From Saccoglossus kowalevskii (taxonomy: Eukaryota; Hemichordata; Enteropneusta; Harrimaniidae): DNA of 36,241 nucleotides. Location: positions 289,321-325,561 of the forward strand of contig NW_003106598.1 of assembly GCF_000003605.2 (NCBI RefSeq), read 5' to 3'. How positions within the stretch are numbered: the stretch's first letter is position 1; each line of letters begins with the position of its first letter. The notes beneath the pieces were generated by a model. That model had not been told where the DNA came from. It was given only the letters and a program-made list of their open reading frames with translations, and searched no databases. Of this stretch, positions 12,701 through 18,791 are shown in pieces. The translations under genes were made by a program, and so were the position numbers.

Positions 12701-15700
12701 AATGTCTTAATTAGATAACGATAATGTCTAAATTAGATAACGATAATATCTAAATTAGATAATGATAATGTCTAAATTAGATAACGATAATGTCTAAATT
12801 AGATAATGATAATGTCTAAATTAGATAACTATAATGTCTAAATTAGATAACGATAATGTCTAAATTCAAATGAGAATCTATATACCTCCTGATGCTTGAT
12901 TTCATTGGCGTTCATTTCATGCAAAACTCCACTTTTACGCACTTCGGACAACTCTTTCCACATTGTCCTCTGAAATTTCTTAATAGGCCTGCCACTGTCA
13001 TCGTCTTCAGGCACCGCTTTCATTGTTGATACTTGTAGTTTCCTTGTAGCTTTTTGGCGTTTGTCATCTTGGTATACCTGGAACATAGGAGCTACAAAAA
13101 AACAAAACAAAATAACACGGTTTTGTATTATTTTTTTAATGTAACCACCAACATTTAAAAAAAAATGTTGTCAGAATACAGTTTATTGACATGGATACCA
13201 TGAAACGGCTGTGTTTTCTTCCCCTTCAACAAAGTCGCATTCATTAGTGAATGAATCTCGGCCAGTGGAATTGGCCTTCCCATTGAATCTGTGGCACACT
13301 CACCCAGGGTAGGGGTTGACACTTCAGCCTGAGGTAGGATTTGAACTTGGGTCTACCGATCATGATTTTGCTAACACAATAGCAATAGTGATATCAGCTT
13401 ACCATTACAAACTGTCACATTTGATCTATTAAAAATATTACTATTTTTTTGCAAAACAGTGAGCTACATGTATAGCATCTTGAAACACAGGTTCAAAACA
13501 ATGATTATAATTGAACAAGCACACAAAATTCCCCTCCCAATAAATTACGCTAAATTGAGTGACTGTCATGAACCATAACAAATATATTTAATAACAAACC
13601 TATATTAAGGTACCGTGACTGGTTTCGTCCTCGCTGCGGTAGAGTCTGTGGTGAATCAAACAAAGATACAAAAATGTAAACCAAAAACACAATACACACT
13701 AATGGATATAACCAAACCCCAAAGTTGAAAACTGGAATCCGTTCAATTGCTTCTGATATAAATTAGCAGGATTGAAATTAAGTGGTGGTCCTACCGAACC
13801 CCACAGTTAATAGTTAGAAAAATTAATCAAGTCGAGTGAATTTAAGCCCCACTGACAAATTCACATGATATTCCTGTCCCTTACCCAACGACGCCAATTT
13901 CACTAATTTTACTACGTACAATTTCACTATTTTCTAGGAGCCATAAAATAACATTTTCCACTTGATATTGCTAACATATTCTTGGACATACTCTTATCTG
14001 TTTCACTGATAGTAATCTCTGCAATTCAATAATTTCAGGGCATTTGATTAAAATTCTCAAAAGTCACTATGAATATTAACCCTCATTTTTGTGCAATAAT
14101 ATGTCACATATTTTTGTAAATGTTTCTATAATTGACAAAATGGTCATCATTATTTTTCTTGGCTATGGGTAATGATGAATAAATTTGGAATAAATTATGT
14201 GGGTTTTGTACAAAATATTACATTAAAAGGGAAAAAAAAAAATATCTCACCATATTAAGGTAGTTTTATATTAAGGTATAAAGTTAGTTGGCTACCAGTA
14301 AAACATATATTAAAACAAGGTCCAATCACAGTGTAATGATTACACTGATTTTTTTCCCAATATTTTTGTGTCAGGTGAAATTTCTAGACTTTGAATAAGT
14401 CTCTCTAGATGTTTTTTTTTGTCTAAGGTTCTAATTGCAAGTGCTTGAGTGTGATGAAAAGAGGGAACTGGTGATGAAACGGTCAATAACGCATGACTGG
14501 AAAGAAGGACCAACTGTACTCGCATTTATACCACTGATTATACAGTCATGAGCTCTGGGAATTGAATCCAGAACTCCCTTCAAGATGCGAGGTGAACACG
14601 CTATAACTATTGTAGCATCGCCCAGGTTTTCGTGACACTGAAACTGATATATAATATAATGGACAGCATTCCATACCTGGCTTATTTTCTGGTTTGTAGG
14701 GCTTTCATCATGACCAGGAAATTGGTTGACACTTGATGAATCGGATGTCCATCCCAAACTAGAACTGAGACTGCTTCCTCTTGGAGGACATTGCGGTGAT
14801 AACATGTTATTATCCATGATATTTAAAAAGACATCATCATTGCCGATTTCTTGTTGTTGATCAAAAGAATGTACTATTTTAGGGGGTGAAGGCCTTGTAA
14901 ATACTGGGTTCACTTCGTATACACATGTCTGGTTCTTAGGCACATGTAAAGATGTCTCCTCCTTTGGTTGTAATGTATCTGTCGTATGCTTGCTTGCATT
15001 AAGTTCGTCAATGGCATCTGGTTCGACGTAACTACAGTCAGAATCAGTAGAATACCTGGAGGAACCATCATTAGACTCATCGTTGTTTGAAAGTTTTGGT
15101 TTATTTTCTGGTTTTGGAGGTCTTGGAGGTCTTGGAGGTAGTTCAATGTTAACATAGGTCCTTTGTTGTCTTGCTAGTGTCAATTTCTGCATAGATATTG
15201 GTTTTGTTTCTGTGTTTGTCTGATTTAGAAAAGCAGCGATTTTCTCATAATCATCCTCACTGTCAATCCCCTCGACAGTTTCCATATCAACATAAATATC
15301 ATCGTCTTTTTTGGCTTTAATCTCCGTTTTTCTACGGACAGTTTTCCTAGTGGTGGTAGTTGTAGTAGTTTTGACATGAATAGTGACACCGTCCTTAGCT
15401 TTTGTTTGTTTTCTTGTGTTAATATTGTGTTCTTCAACAACTTTTTGGTACTGGACGTCATCATCAGCCTCACTGACTGGTGTGACATTGGCAGACTTGT
15501 TCTGTTTCTTTTTCTGTGAAAACTTTTAGAAAAGGGAACATTTAGCATTTAAGAATTTTAAATGTATTGAGAAGAAACACAGCTGTGTCAAATCTACATC
15601 ATTATAATGGAAATATCATATCTGGGATGACAAATCATGATAACAAAAATCTTTATGGACTGGATATGGCTTTTGCGACCCGAGGTCGGCGAATCCATAA

Positions 15701-17382
15701 CAGTTTTATCATATACCTTATAGGTGCAATTACAATTCTATCCCGGTGCGACCTCTAACACATGACATAATTTAAAATGATGCATTTTGTTTTGATTGAT
15801 GAAACCGGTTGCGCTGGGACGGGCGTGATATGGGAAATTATTGTCCTTATGTGAGGGCGCACTTCCCATAGCGTTTCAAAGCTGGACAATACAAGGTATA
15901 TGATAAAGTTGAAAATGTCTGAATTGAGCAACTGTAACAGGTAAAAATTTTCAAGTCAAGTATAATACAGAACAAATAGGAAGAAAACCTTTAATTAGTA
16001 TGCAAATTAGCTAATTAATATGCACATATTAATTAGAAGCTGTTATTAGATTTTAATTATTTTACACAAATGGTAACCATTACATGCATACAAACAAACA
16101 AACAGATTAACAGACATCAGTATTAGACCCAACAAAAAATTGTTTTGTTGCCCTCAGCGACCGAAACCGAGAAATATGATATATCAAGTTTTTTTCTTTT
16201 TTTAATAGGCCCAAATATTAAAAACTCACCATTTTAAGCAGTAAAAAAGTGTTTCTTTTAAAAATTAAGGATCCCGGACCGTTGTTTGAGTCCTCGTAAG
16301 TGGTGACCGATCCAATTTTTTCAATTTTTCGACTAGAGGGCAACATAAGTTTTTTTTTTTTTGGCCTTATTTGGTGTTTTGCATACATAGTAGCTAAAAA
16401 ATTGAATTTACTGATTTGGATTATTAAAAATAAGCTTATTTTGTCATTTAGGATAAGCTCATTTGCTACTACCGGTACATGTAATAGAGCAAATACAGTT
16501 ATGCCATGCCCACTTAATCATGCAAATTCTTGATATTAAAGTGCGATGTGAACCAGGTATGGATGGATAACCACCCAGCCTACAAATGAAACATTTACAT
16601 ATCTAAACCTACCTCTTTCAATCTGCCTGCTGCTAACTTTGCTTTTCGTTTCTCGCTGTGTCTCCTTGCATGCGCTATTACATTTGTCCTGGGAAAACAA
16701 AATGTCAGTGATATGAATAAAGCTATAATACTGGTATGTAAATTATGAGCTGCTTATTAACATGCACAAAATAGCTTTCAGAACATATATTATCTTACCC
16801 AATTGATTGGGCTTTTTTCTGGTCCTTAATTACATCTTCCCAATCAGCCTCACTGCTAGAACTACCAGGTCTAGGGGATTTCTCTGGTTCAGTCAGTTTA
16901 GTGTTTTGGTCTTTCTGCTGTGATTTGATCAGTTTTGGAGGCAGTACTGGAGGCACTCTTTTCACAGGTACCACTGGAACAGTCTTAGCAATAACATCAT
17001 CAACTTTCGCATTTGTGCTGTCCTCGCTGTTTTCATGCTTTACGAGAACTTCAGGTTTCTTTTTTTCGGGCAGTGATATTGGTTTTTTTTTTGAATTATA
17101 CCTCCTAGGAATACCGACTGTTGGTTTCACAATAACCACAGGTTTTTTAATCGGTTTTAATGGAACAGCCGGTCTTGGCCTATCAGGAATCACGACTCTC
17201 CCTGTCACTCGTTTACCAACTGACGGCTTCTTAGCAACAACAGGTGGTTGCTTGGACTTTGATTTGAGGGTCAGTGTCTTTGTAGTCTCCTCATCTGCAG
17301 TTACAGGGCATTCAACAACTACATTTCCTTTTCTTGTTCGAGGAGCAGGAATTGGTTTGCGTTTTGATAGGTCCAATGCCAT
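3594..17382 (-). CDS. Ephexin-family Rho guanine-nucleotide exchange factor (DH-PH-SH3), multi-exon gene, whole span
   Basis: Ephexins catalyse GDP release from Rho-family GTPases at the membrane and cytoskeleton and often act downstream of Eph receptors and Src-type kinases. Seen here on the minus strand: a basic proline-rich N-terminal region, a helix of the type M-F-Q-V-Y before the DH domain, a DH domain starting [15 protein letters not shown] and containing [13 protein letters not shown], a PH domain ([28 protein letters not shown]), a linker containing REYEEW, and an SH3 domain with [12 protein letters not shown]. The protein ends with [14 protein letters not shown] and a short tail. 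SH3 followed by HVRA-NLKQRY-LL is the C-terminal signature of ARHGEF5/15/16/19/26 and NGEF. The exons listed separately sum to 3061 coding bases, about 1020 residues. That is one base more than a multiple of three, which agrees with an unrecognised exon between 13645 and 14677. I cannot say which vertebrate paralogue it matches best; a single invertebrate ephexin is the likely reading. Confidence 0.9.
3820..4860. repeat. Intronic diverged duplication plus degenerate CAATGAATGAGTGT repeats
   Basis: Two similar blocks at about 3812-3985 and 4630-4850 share ATTAATTATC-TCTCTAGAAA, then GAGAAATTGGGAGT-AAACA, then GAAACTCAATAAA-TGAGTG and a TGAATGAGT run. Between them, 4340-4640 holds many spaced copies of CAATGAATGAGTGTGAGT-like sequence. 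The open frames here are by-products of the repeat. The block at 3984 (TTAAGGTAGCGAG) resembles the end of the 1.1 kb TTAA element at 24413. Confidence 0.6.
5059..5163 (-). CDS. Ephexin-like RhoGEF, SH3 domain exon a
   Basis: This 105-base exon lies between TATTATAG and GATG|GTAAGT, with phase 1 at both ends. It reads [20 protein letters not shown], then [16 protein letters not shown]. The segment V-Q-C[15 protein letters not shown] is the start of an SH3 domain, where the acidic D-E-x-S/L-L-E forms the RT loop that reads PxxP ligands. Confidence 0.93.
6455..6543 (-). CDS. Ephexin-like RhoGEF, PH C-terminal helix and PH-SH3 linker exon
   Basis: This 89-base exon lies between TATTTCAAG and TGGG|GTGAGT, entering in phase 2 and leaving in phase 1. 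It reads [20 protein letters not shown], then [12 protein letters not shown]-x-R-W-M-D-V-L is the end of the PH helix (family S-E-x-x-R-x-R-W-x-D-A-L), and Y-E-E-W followed in the next exon by D-C-P-Q-V-Q is the ephexin linker into SH3. It restores the phase between the flanking exons, which is strong support. Confidence 0.92.
6640..7513. repeat. 21-bp minisatellite in the PH-SH3 intron, about 40 copies, with a 398-bp higher-order period
   Basis: The unit is close to AAATGGTCAAAGGTCGTGAGT, with TCATTAGT and GACAAAGG variants. The 21-base length keeps two minus-strand frames open (THLL-TTFDH type), which is an artefact. A 20-base unit (ATGTCAAAGG, one G missing) at 6793 recurs at 7191 with the same succession of neighbours, showing that an 18-19 unit block was duplicated. 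Each unit holds GGTCAAAGGTC, close to a DR1 nuclear-receptor element. Confidence 0.95.
7571..7759 (-). CDS. Ephexin-like RhoGEF, PH domain exon b
   Basis: This 189-base exon lies between CATCCCGTAG and CA|GTAAGT. It reads [20 protein letters not shown], then [20 protein letters not shown] and [23 protein letters not shown] (the last split over the junction). The family shows Y-x-V-x-D-x-x-x-R-x-x-L/V and L-L-x-L-L-x-N-x-x-x-x-x-x-E-x-x-L here. About 60 bases beyond its donor begins the long 21-bp minisatellite. Confidence 0.92.
7855..8008. mobile_element. TTAA-flanked MITE, copy 2
   Basis: TTAA|AGCGAGGGAGTCGTCACATG at the left and GTGACAACCTTACCGCT|TTAA at the right form imperfect terminal inverted repeats. 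The middle (GCGTGTCATTGTTTACAAAC, then AAGCGTCTACCCATGAGCC) is the reverse complement of copy 1. It lies in the intron between the two PH exons. Confidence 0.8.
8074..8231 (-). CDS. Ephexin-like RhoGEF, PH domain exon a
   Basis: This 158-base exon, phase 0 to 2, lies between GCTTGCAG and GG|GTAAGG. It reads [20 protein letters not shown], then [20 protein letters not shown] and [18 protein letters not shown]-x-G-E-L is the first PH strand in ephexins and [11 protein letters not shown] the typical PH strand pair. Upstream open frame beyond 8231 is intron. Confidence 0.93.
8360..8700. mobile_element. Possible inverted-repeat element in a PH intron
   Basis: The region differs from its surroundings (GC-richer, CpG-containing). 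It begins GGTAGGGGTGTGCGGCC and ends GGCACGTCCCCATAA, whose reverse complement gives TTATGGGGACGTGCC. The ends are therefore loosely inverted. No target duplication is clear and no coding capacity is seen. Confidence 0.3.
8783..8944 (-). CDS. Ephexin-like RhoGEF, last DH helix / DH-PH junction exon
   Basis: This 162-base exon (54 codons, phase 0-0) lies between GTTTTTCAG and AAG|GTATGT. It reads [20 protein letters not shown], then [20 protein letters not shown] and [14 protein letters not shown]. The pattern T-K-E-G-x-x-x-Y-x-x-A followed by V-V-x-x-C-N-E-G-A-R-x-x-E-R is the long terminal DH helix of the ephexin group leading into the PH domain. Confidence 0.92.
9097..9241. repeat. Degenerate 21-bp tandem repeat (CTCATCTACTTTCTCAGATTT type)
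   Basis: About six or seven units, such as CTCGTCTACTTTTTCCGATTT and CTCATTTACTTTTTCCGATTT, lie 60 bases past the donor of the DH exon at 9304-9433. An apparent plus-strand frame rich in RFL-YFF is produced by the repeat. Confidence 0.8.
9304..9433 (-). CDS. Ephexin-like RhoGEF, DH domain exon c (conserved region 3)
   Basis: This 130-base exon lies between GATTCTAG and CAG|GTAAGA. It reads [20 protein letters not shown], then [20 protein letters not shown], then [14 protein letters not shown] is the diagnostic CR3 helix of Dbl homology domains (usually P-x-Q-R-I-x-R-Y/L-x-L-L-L). It ends in phase 0. A degenerate 21-bp tandem repeat begins about 60 bases past the donor. Confidence 0.93.
9545..9900. 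repeat. Two diverged tandem copies of a roughly 230-bp unit
   Basis: TTGAATGTGTTCCAAATCAG at about 9581 and TTGAATGTGTCCATAATCCG at about 9808 both lead through TCTCAGAGATGA / TTTCAGAAATGA and then AACATAGTATAATGACAATA / AACTTAGTATGACGATAATG. A GATGGCACCTGGTGGC motif lies between them; a related GATGGCCAACTGGTGGCC occurs at 33130. Confidence 0.55.
9966..10327. mobile_element. CpG-rich inverted-repeat element in a DH intron
   Basis: The left end GATTTTCCGTACAATTGCGAG mirrors the right end, whose reverse complement reads CATTTTCCGTTCACTGCGAG and continues AATCACGCG. The inside holds CpG-rich sequence with CGAACG and ACGCG repeats and no open frame. A second end-like fragment is at 1185-1205. 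Confidence 0.6.
10491..10643 (-). CDS. Ephexin-like RhoGEF, DH domain exon b
   Basis: This 153-base exon lies between GTTTACAG and AG|GTAACC. Its first base completes Lys. It reads [20 protein letters not shown], then [20 protein letters not shown] and [10 protein letters not shown]. This is the central DH helical region (family pattern: L-E-x-R-x-E-x-x-x-x-x-S-D-I-C-D-I and Y-x-x-Y-C-x-N). Phase matches the DH exons on either side. Confidence 0.92.
11273..11424 (-). CDS. Ephexin-like RhoGEF, DH domain exon a (conserved region 1)
   Basis: This 152-base exon begins in phase 0 after TTTTTTTCAG and ends in phase 2 at AA|GTAAGT. It reads [20 protein letters not shown], then DHFMGS and a segment ending [14 protein letters not shown]. 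This is the first DH helix (CR1), where the Glu of S-E-A-S-Y-L-R-S-L is the position that contacts switch I of the GTPase in Dbl-family exchange factors. The I-F-S-N-I-x-D-I block is the usual second DH element. Frame continues cleanly on both sides. Confidence 0.93.
11526..11766. mobile_element. MITE with CCTTTTCACCACCAG ends, copy 1
   Basis: It starts CCTTTTCATCACCAGACTTTC and ends GGGAACTGGTGGTGAAAAGG. The inverted ends and the internal TGAGTAAATTTTCAGTTTTTAC block recur in inverted orientation at 35999-36200 and as fragments at 20138 and 14447. It lies in a DH intron and extends the apparent frame upstream of the real DH exon. Confidence 0.7.
12090..12103. repeat. Poly-C run of about 14
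   Basis: A homopolymer CCCCCCCCCCCCCC lies in the intron between the pre-DH exon and the first DH exon. Length is uncertain in sequence reads. Confidence 0.8.
12673..12867. repeat. 22-bp minisatellite, about 9 copies, next to the pre-DH exon donor
   Basis: The unit is GATAATGTCTAAATTAGATAAC with C/T and single-base variants. The array ends 18 bases from the splice donor of the exon at 12886-13091. Being 22 bp it does not hold a frame open. Confidence 0.93.
12886..13091 (-). CDS. Ephexin-like RhoGEF, pre-DH exon with autoinhibitory-type helix motif
   Basis: This 206-base exon starts after TTTTTTTGTAG and ends GAG|GTATAT. It reads [20 protein letters not shown], then an acidic stretch and [20 protein letters not shown], ending NEIKHQE. 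The vertebrate family has an L-Y-Q-x-Y helix at this place that packs against the DH active surface and is released by Src-type phosphorylation. Here the first aromatic position is Phe and the second is Tyr. The final HQE runs straight into the DH start in the next exon (family pattern Q-E-A/S-M-F-E-V). A 22-bp minisatellite begins 18 bases past the donor. Confidence 0.85.
13200..13420 (-). mobile_element. Probable tRNA-derived SINE fragment
   Basis: Minus strand: TGGTAAGC (box A-like) is followed about 45 bases later by AAGTTCAAATCC (box B; consensus GGTTCGANTCC) inside a T-arm-like GGTAGACCCAAGTTCAAATC-CTACC pairing. Downstream is a non-tRNA body with GGCCGAGATTCATTCA and an AT-rich tail. 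Only part of a cloverleaf can be drawn, so it is a degenerate head, not a gene. Confidence 0.45.
13614..13645 (-). CDS. Candidate 32-base microexon of the RhoGEF gene
   Basis: A pyrimidine-rich tract and CACCACAG acceptor precede 32 bases that end in G|GTACC. If its first base closes a codon and its last base opens one, it reads [10 protein letters not shown] and joins the next exon in the correct frame (Ala, then PMFQVYQ). The preceding long exon, however, ends in phase 0 and this exon needs phase 2. Either another exon lies between them or this one is false. The donor side carries TTAAGGTAC, which resembles the ends of a TTAA-flanked repeat seen elsewhere in the window. Confidence 0.4.
14447..14493. 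mobile_element. Terminal fragment of the CACCAG-ended MITE
   Basis: GATGAAAAGAGGGAACTGGTGATGAAACGG matches the GGGAACTGGTGGTGAAAAGG terminus of the copy at 11526-11766. Confidence 0.45.
14550..14633 (-). mobile_element. tRNA-like SINE head
   Basis: On the minus strand, GGGCGATGCTACAATAGTTA and TAGCGTG give a degenerate box A/D-arm. TTCACCTCGCATCTTGAAGG follows as an anticodon region, then TTCTGGATTCAATTCCCAGA, a well-paired T arm with box B. The anticodon stem is broken, and an acceptor stem cannot be closed. It sits directly downstream of the donor of the long RhoGEF exon, so the coding frame appears to run into it. Confidence 0.6.
14677..15513 (-). CDS. Ephexin-like RhoGEF, exon 3 (long proline- and tyrosine-containing linker)
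   Basis: This is an 837-base, phase 0-0 exon of 279 codons, from a TTCACAG acceptor to a CAG|GTATGG donor. It begins [12 protein letters not shown], carries a Thr run followed by basic residues, then an acidic stretch with tyrosines ([18 protein letters not shown]). A strong class of PxxP repeat follows ([17 protein letters not shown]), then a Ser-rich region. TYVNIEL contains a Y-x-N motif of the Grb2-SH2 type; SYVEPDA is another tyrosine site. The frame stays open beyond the donor into a tRNA-like repeat, so the longer open frame overstates the coding part. Ephexin N-termini are poorly conserved and usually disordered, which fits. Confidence 0.75.
15705..15907. mobile_element. Inverted-repeat element with TTTATCATATACCTT arms
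   Basis: TTTATCATATACCTTATA (15705-15722) is mirrored by TACAAGGTATATGATAAA (15890-15907) with one mismatch. Between them lies CpG-containing sequence with no frame. A similar CATATACCTTATAG occurs near 19671. The target duplication is not clear. Confidence 0.55.
16613..16688 (-). CDS. Ephexin-like RhoGEF, exon 2
   Basis: This 76-base exon lies between a CCCAG acceptor and a GTAGG donor. Its first base completes the Gly codon left open by exon 1, and 25 codons follow ([20 protein letters not shown] and so on), ending in phase 0. The product is a short Lys/Arg/Ala-rich amphipathic segment, probably helical. Phase agreement on both sides is the main support; there is no domain match. Confidence 0.65.
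16799..17382 (-). CDS. Ephexin-like RhoGEF, coding exon 1 (N-terminal basic, proline-rich tail)
   Basis: The reading frame starts at an ATG at 17382 ([15 protein letters not shown]) and runs 194 codons plus two bases to a GTAAGA donor. The exon probably begins at 17401, after a TTTTAG acceptor preceded by a long T tract, leaving 19 bases of 5' UTR. An upstream in-frame Met at 17442 lies inside that intron and is not used here. The product is rich in Lys, Pro and Val, with PxxP-type stretches near residues 10-15 (PIPAPR) and further on ([10 protein letters not shown]), and ends in an acidic/serine patch ([14 protein letters not shown]). It looks disordered and could contact SH3 domains, possibly its own. 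I recognise no domain. It is assigned to this gene by strand, phase and continuity with the next exons. Confidence 0.7.
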
Positions 17383-17470
17383 TATTGACAAGTTTATTCT
17401 TCTAAAAAAAAAAAAAAAAATATAAAAAAATAGTACGCACAAAATGAATATCCCATCAAAAATGCATATA

Positions 17471-17669
17471 CTGTAGAATACTGTATTTTCACTTGTAATT
17501 TATTTTCGCTGAGGGAATGATTCAATGAAAATAAAATGCAGCGATTATGCCTTTTTTCCTGTATTTTACATTCAACTTGTCAAAAATCAGTGAAAATAAA
17601 TTCCATACAAAACACCCAAAAAGTTTTTTCAGCAAAAATTAATTCCAGCTAAAATAAAGTATTTTACAA
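17471..17669. mobile_element. TA-flanked MITE (CTGTAGAATACTTTATTTTCGC family), copy A
   Basis: The arms CTGTAGAATAC and AGTATTTTACAA (slightly decayed) lie between TA dinucleotides. The inside has GAAAATAAA / TTTATTTTC blocks shared with copies B-E. Confidence 0.75.
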
Positions 17670-18101
17670 TACAGAAAACAATACTAGTTTTTATAACTTA
17701 CCAATATACATATAGTAACACAGTATAAGCGACATTTGGCATTTATATGTCCAGCATTACGTGTACAGCTAGCCATTAATAGACGATTGTGCTATCCACA
17801 CAGTACTTCATAGTTACACACCTTTGATATTAAAAAGGCATCTGAATCTCAATTACAGCTACACACAGTGAATTATAAAGAAGGAAATACTGAATAAAAT
17901 ACCTAAAATAGGATCTACTGTTAACTGCATGCCCACGCATTAAATGTTTCTGAGAAACTTCCGAGTAACCTGTCATTGTGCTCCATAAAAAAAGTTAAAA
18001 AAAACATTATGACGTCATCAGTTGTTTACTAGGAAGTAAAGTGTTAATAACAAAAATGGGCCCACCTTTTTTCTGAATACAATATCCCTTTGTAATGTAC
18101 A
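17670..18101. other. Upstream of the first RhoGEF coding exon; no gene seen
   Basis: AT-rich sequence with no convincing exon. It must be part of the 5' intron or leader region of the minus-strand gene. Confidence 0.4.
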
Positions 18102-18237
18102 TTAAAGCGTGGTGGTCGTCGCGCAGCAGCGCGTGTTGGAATTTCATGTAAATAAACAATGTATTTTACACGCATTGTATACGTCGCTATGAGTACTATA
18201 TCAAACACCAAGCAGCGCGGCGACTGCCGTCCTTTAA
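18102..18237. mobile_element. TTAA-flanked MITE, copy 3
   Basis: TTAA|AGCGTGGTGGTCGTCGCGC at the left and GCGCGGCGACTGCCGTCCT|TTAA at the right form an inverted repeat of about 19 bp with several mismatches. The termini resemble copies at 3129 and 7855, but the centre differs. Confidence 0.7.
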
Positions 18238-18744
18238 TTTAAAAGCTTTAGCATACTTTTCATGAATGTTTTTATTTTAAAGCATGGAAATTTACCGCCC
18301 TTTGAACAAAAACGCAACTTTTTTCTAAATTCTCTCTAAAAATCTTTATAACATCTTTAATTAAGTCTAATTATTAAAAAACACAGAACAATGAACAAAC
18401 AAAATTATAGTGGAGTCAAACGTAATTGCATTATGACTCAGTGAACACGAGTGTCAGTAATAAAACTGGTCCACATTTTTCACCTTTGCAATGTACACAT
18501 GAGTGGGCGAACAAAGCCATTGTGTATATGTGGGCTATATATAGAGATTGTAGAATTCCCCCTCTCTATTGCGCAATCTAGCATACCTGGTCAGGCAGGT
18601 CATCCGTAAGGTATACGTACGTGTACAAATGTTGCAGGTCACATTTCAAAGTATATTTTTCTTAACGATATTACCTGCAAGCCATAAAACTAGAAAAGAG
18701 TATGAGCAAAAATTAAGTCAAATATATGACTTAATTTTCACGCG

Positions 18745-18791
18745 CGATGTAGACACACCCTAATATAGTAAAATAGTGCGTGTCTACATCG
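18745..18791. other. Perfect 12-bp inverted repeat (hairpin)
   Basis: CGATGTAGACAC (18745-18756) and GTGTCTACATCG (18780-18791) pair perfectly around a 23-base AT-rich loop. No gene is adjacent; it may be a transposon end or a fold-back. Confidence 0.8.

Noticed and set aside
14550-14633. Functional tRNA gene
   Set aside because: Box B and T arm are good, but the anticodon stem and acceptor stem do not pair; better read as a SINE head.
15225-15548. 107-residue minus-strand open frame overlapping the long RhoGEF exon
   Set aside because: Alternative frame; the other frame is open for 279 codons, is phase-compatible with the exon before it and has SH3-ligand motifs.
16901-17425. 174-residue plus-strand open frame rich in Gly/Thr/Phe
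   Set aside because: Antisense of the Lys/Pro-rich first RhoGEF exon, whose minus-strand frame has correct splice phases with the next exons.
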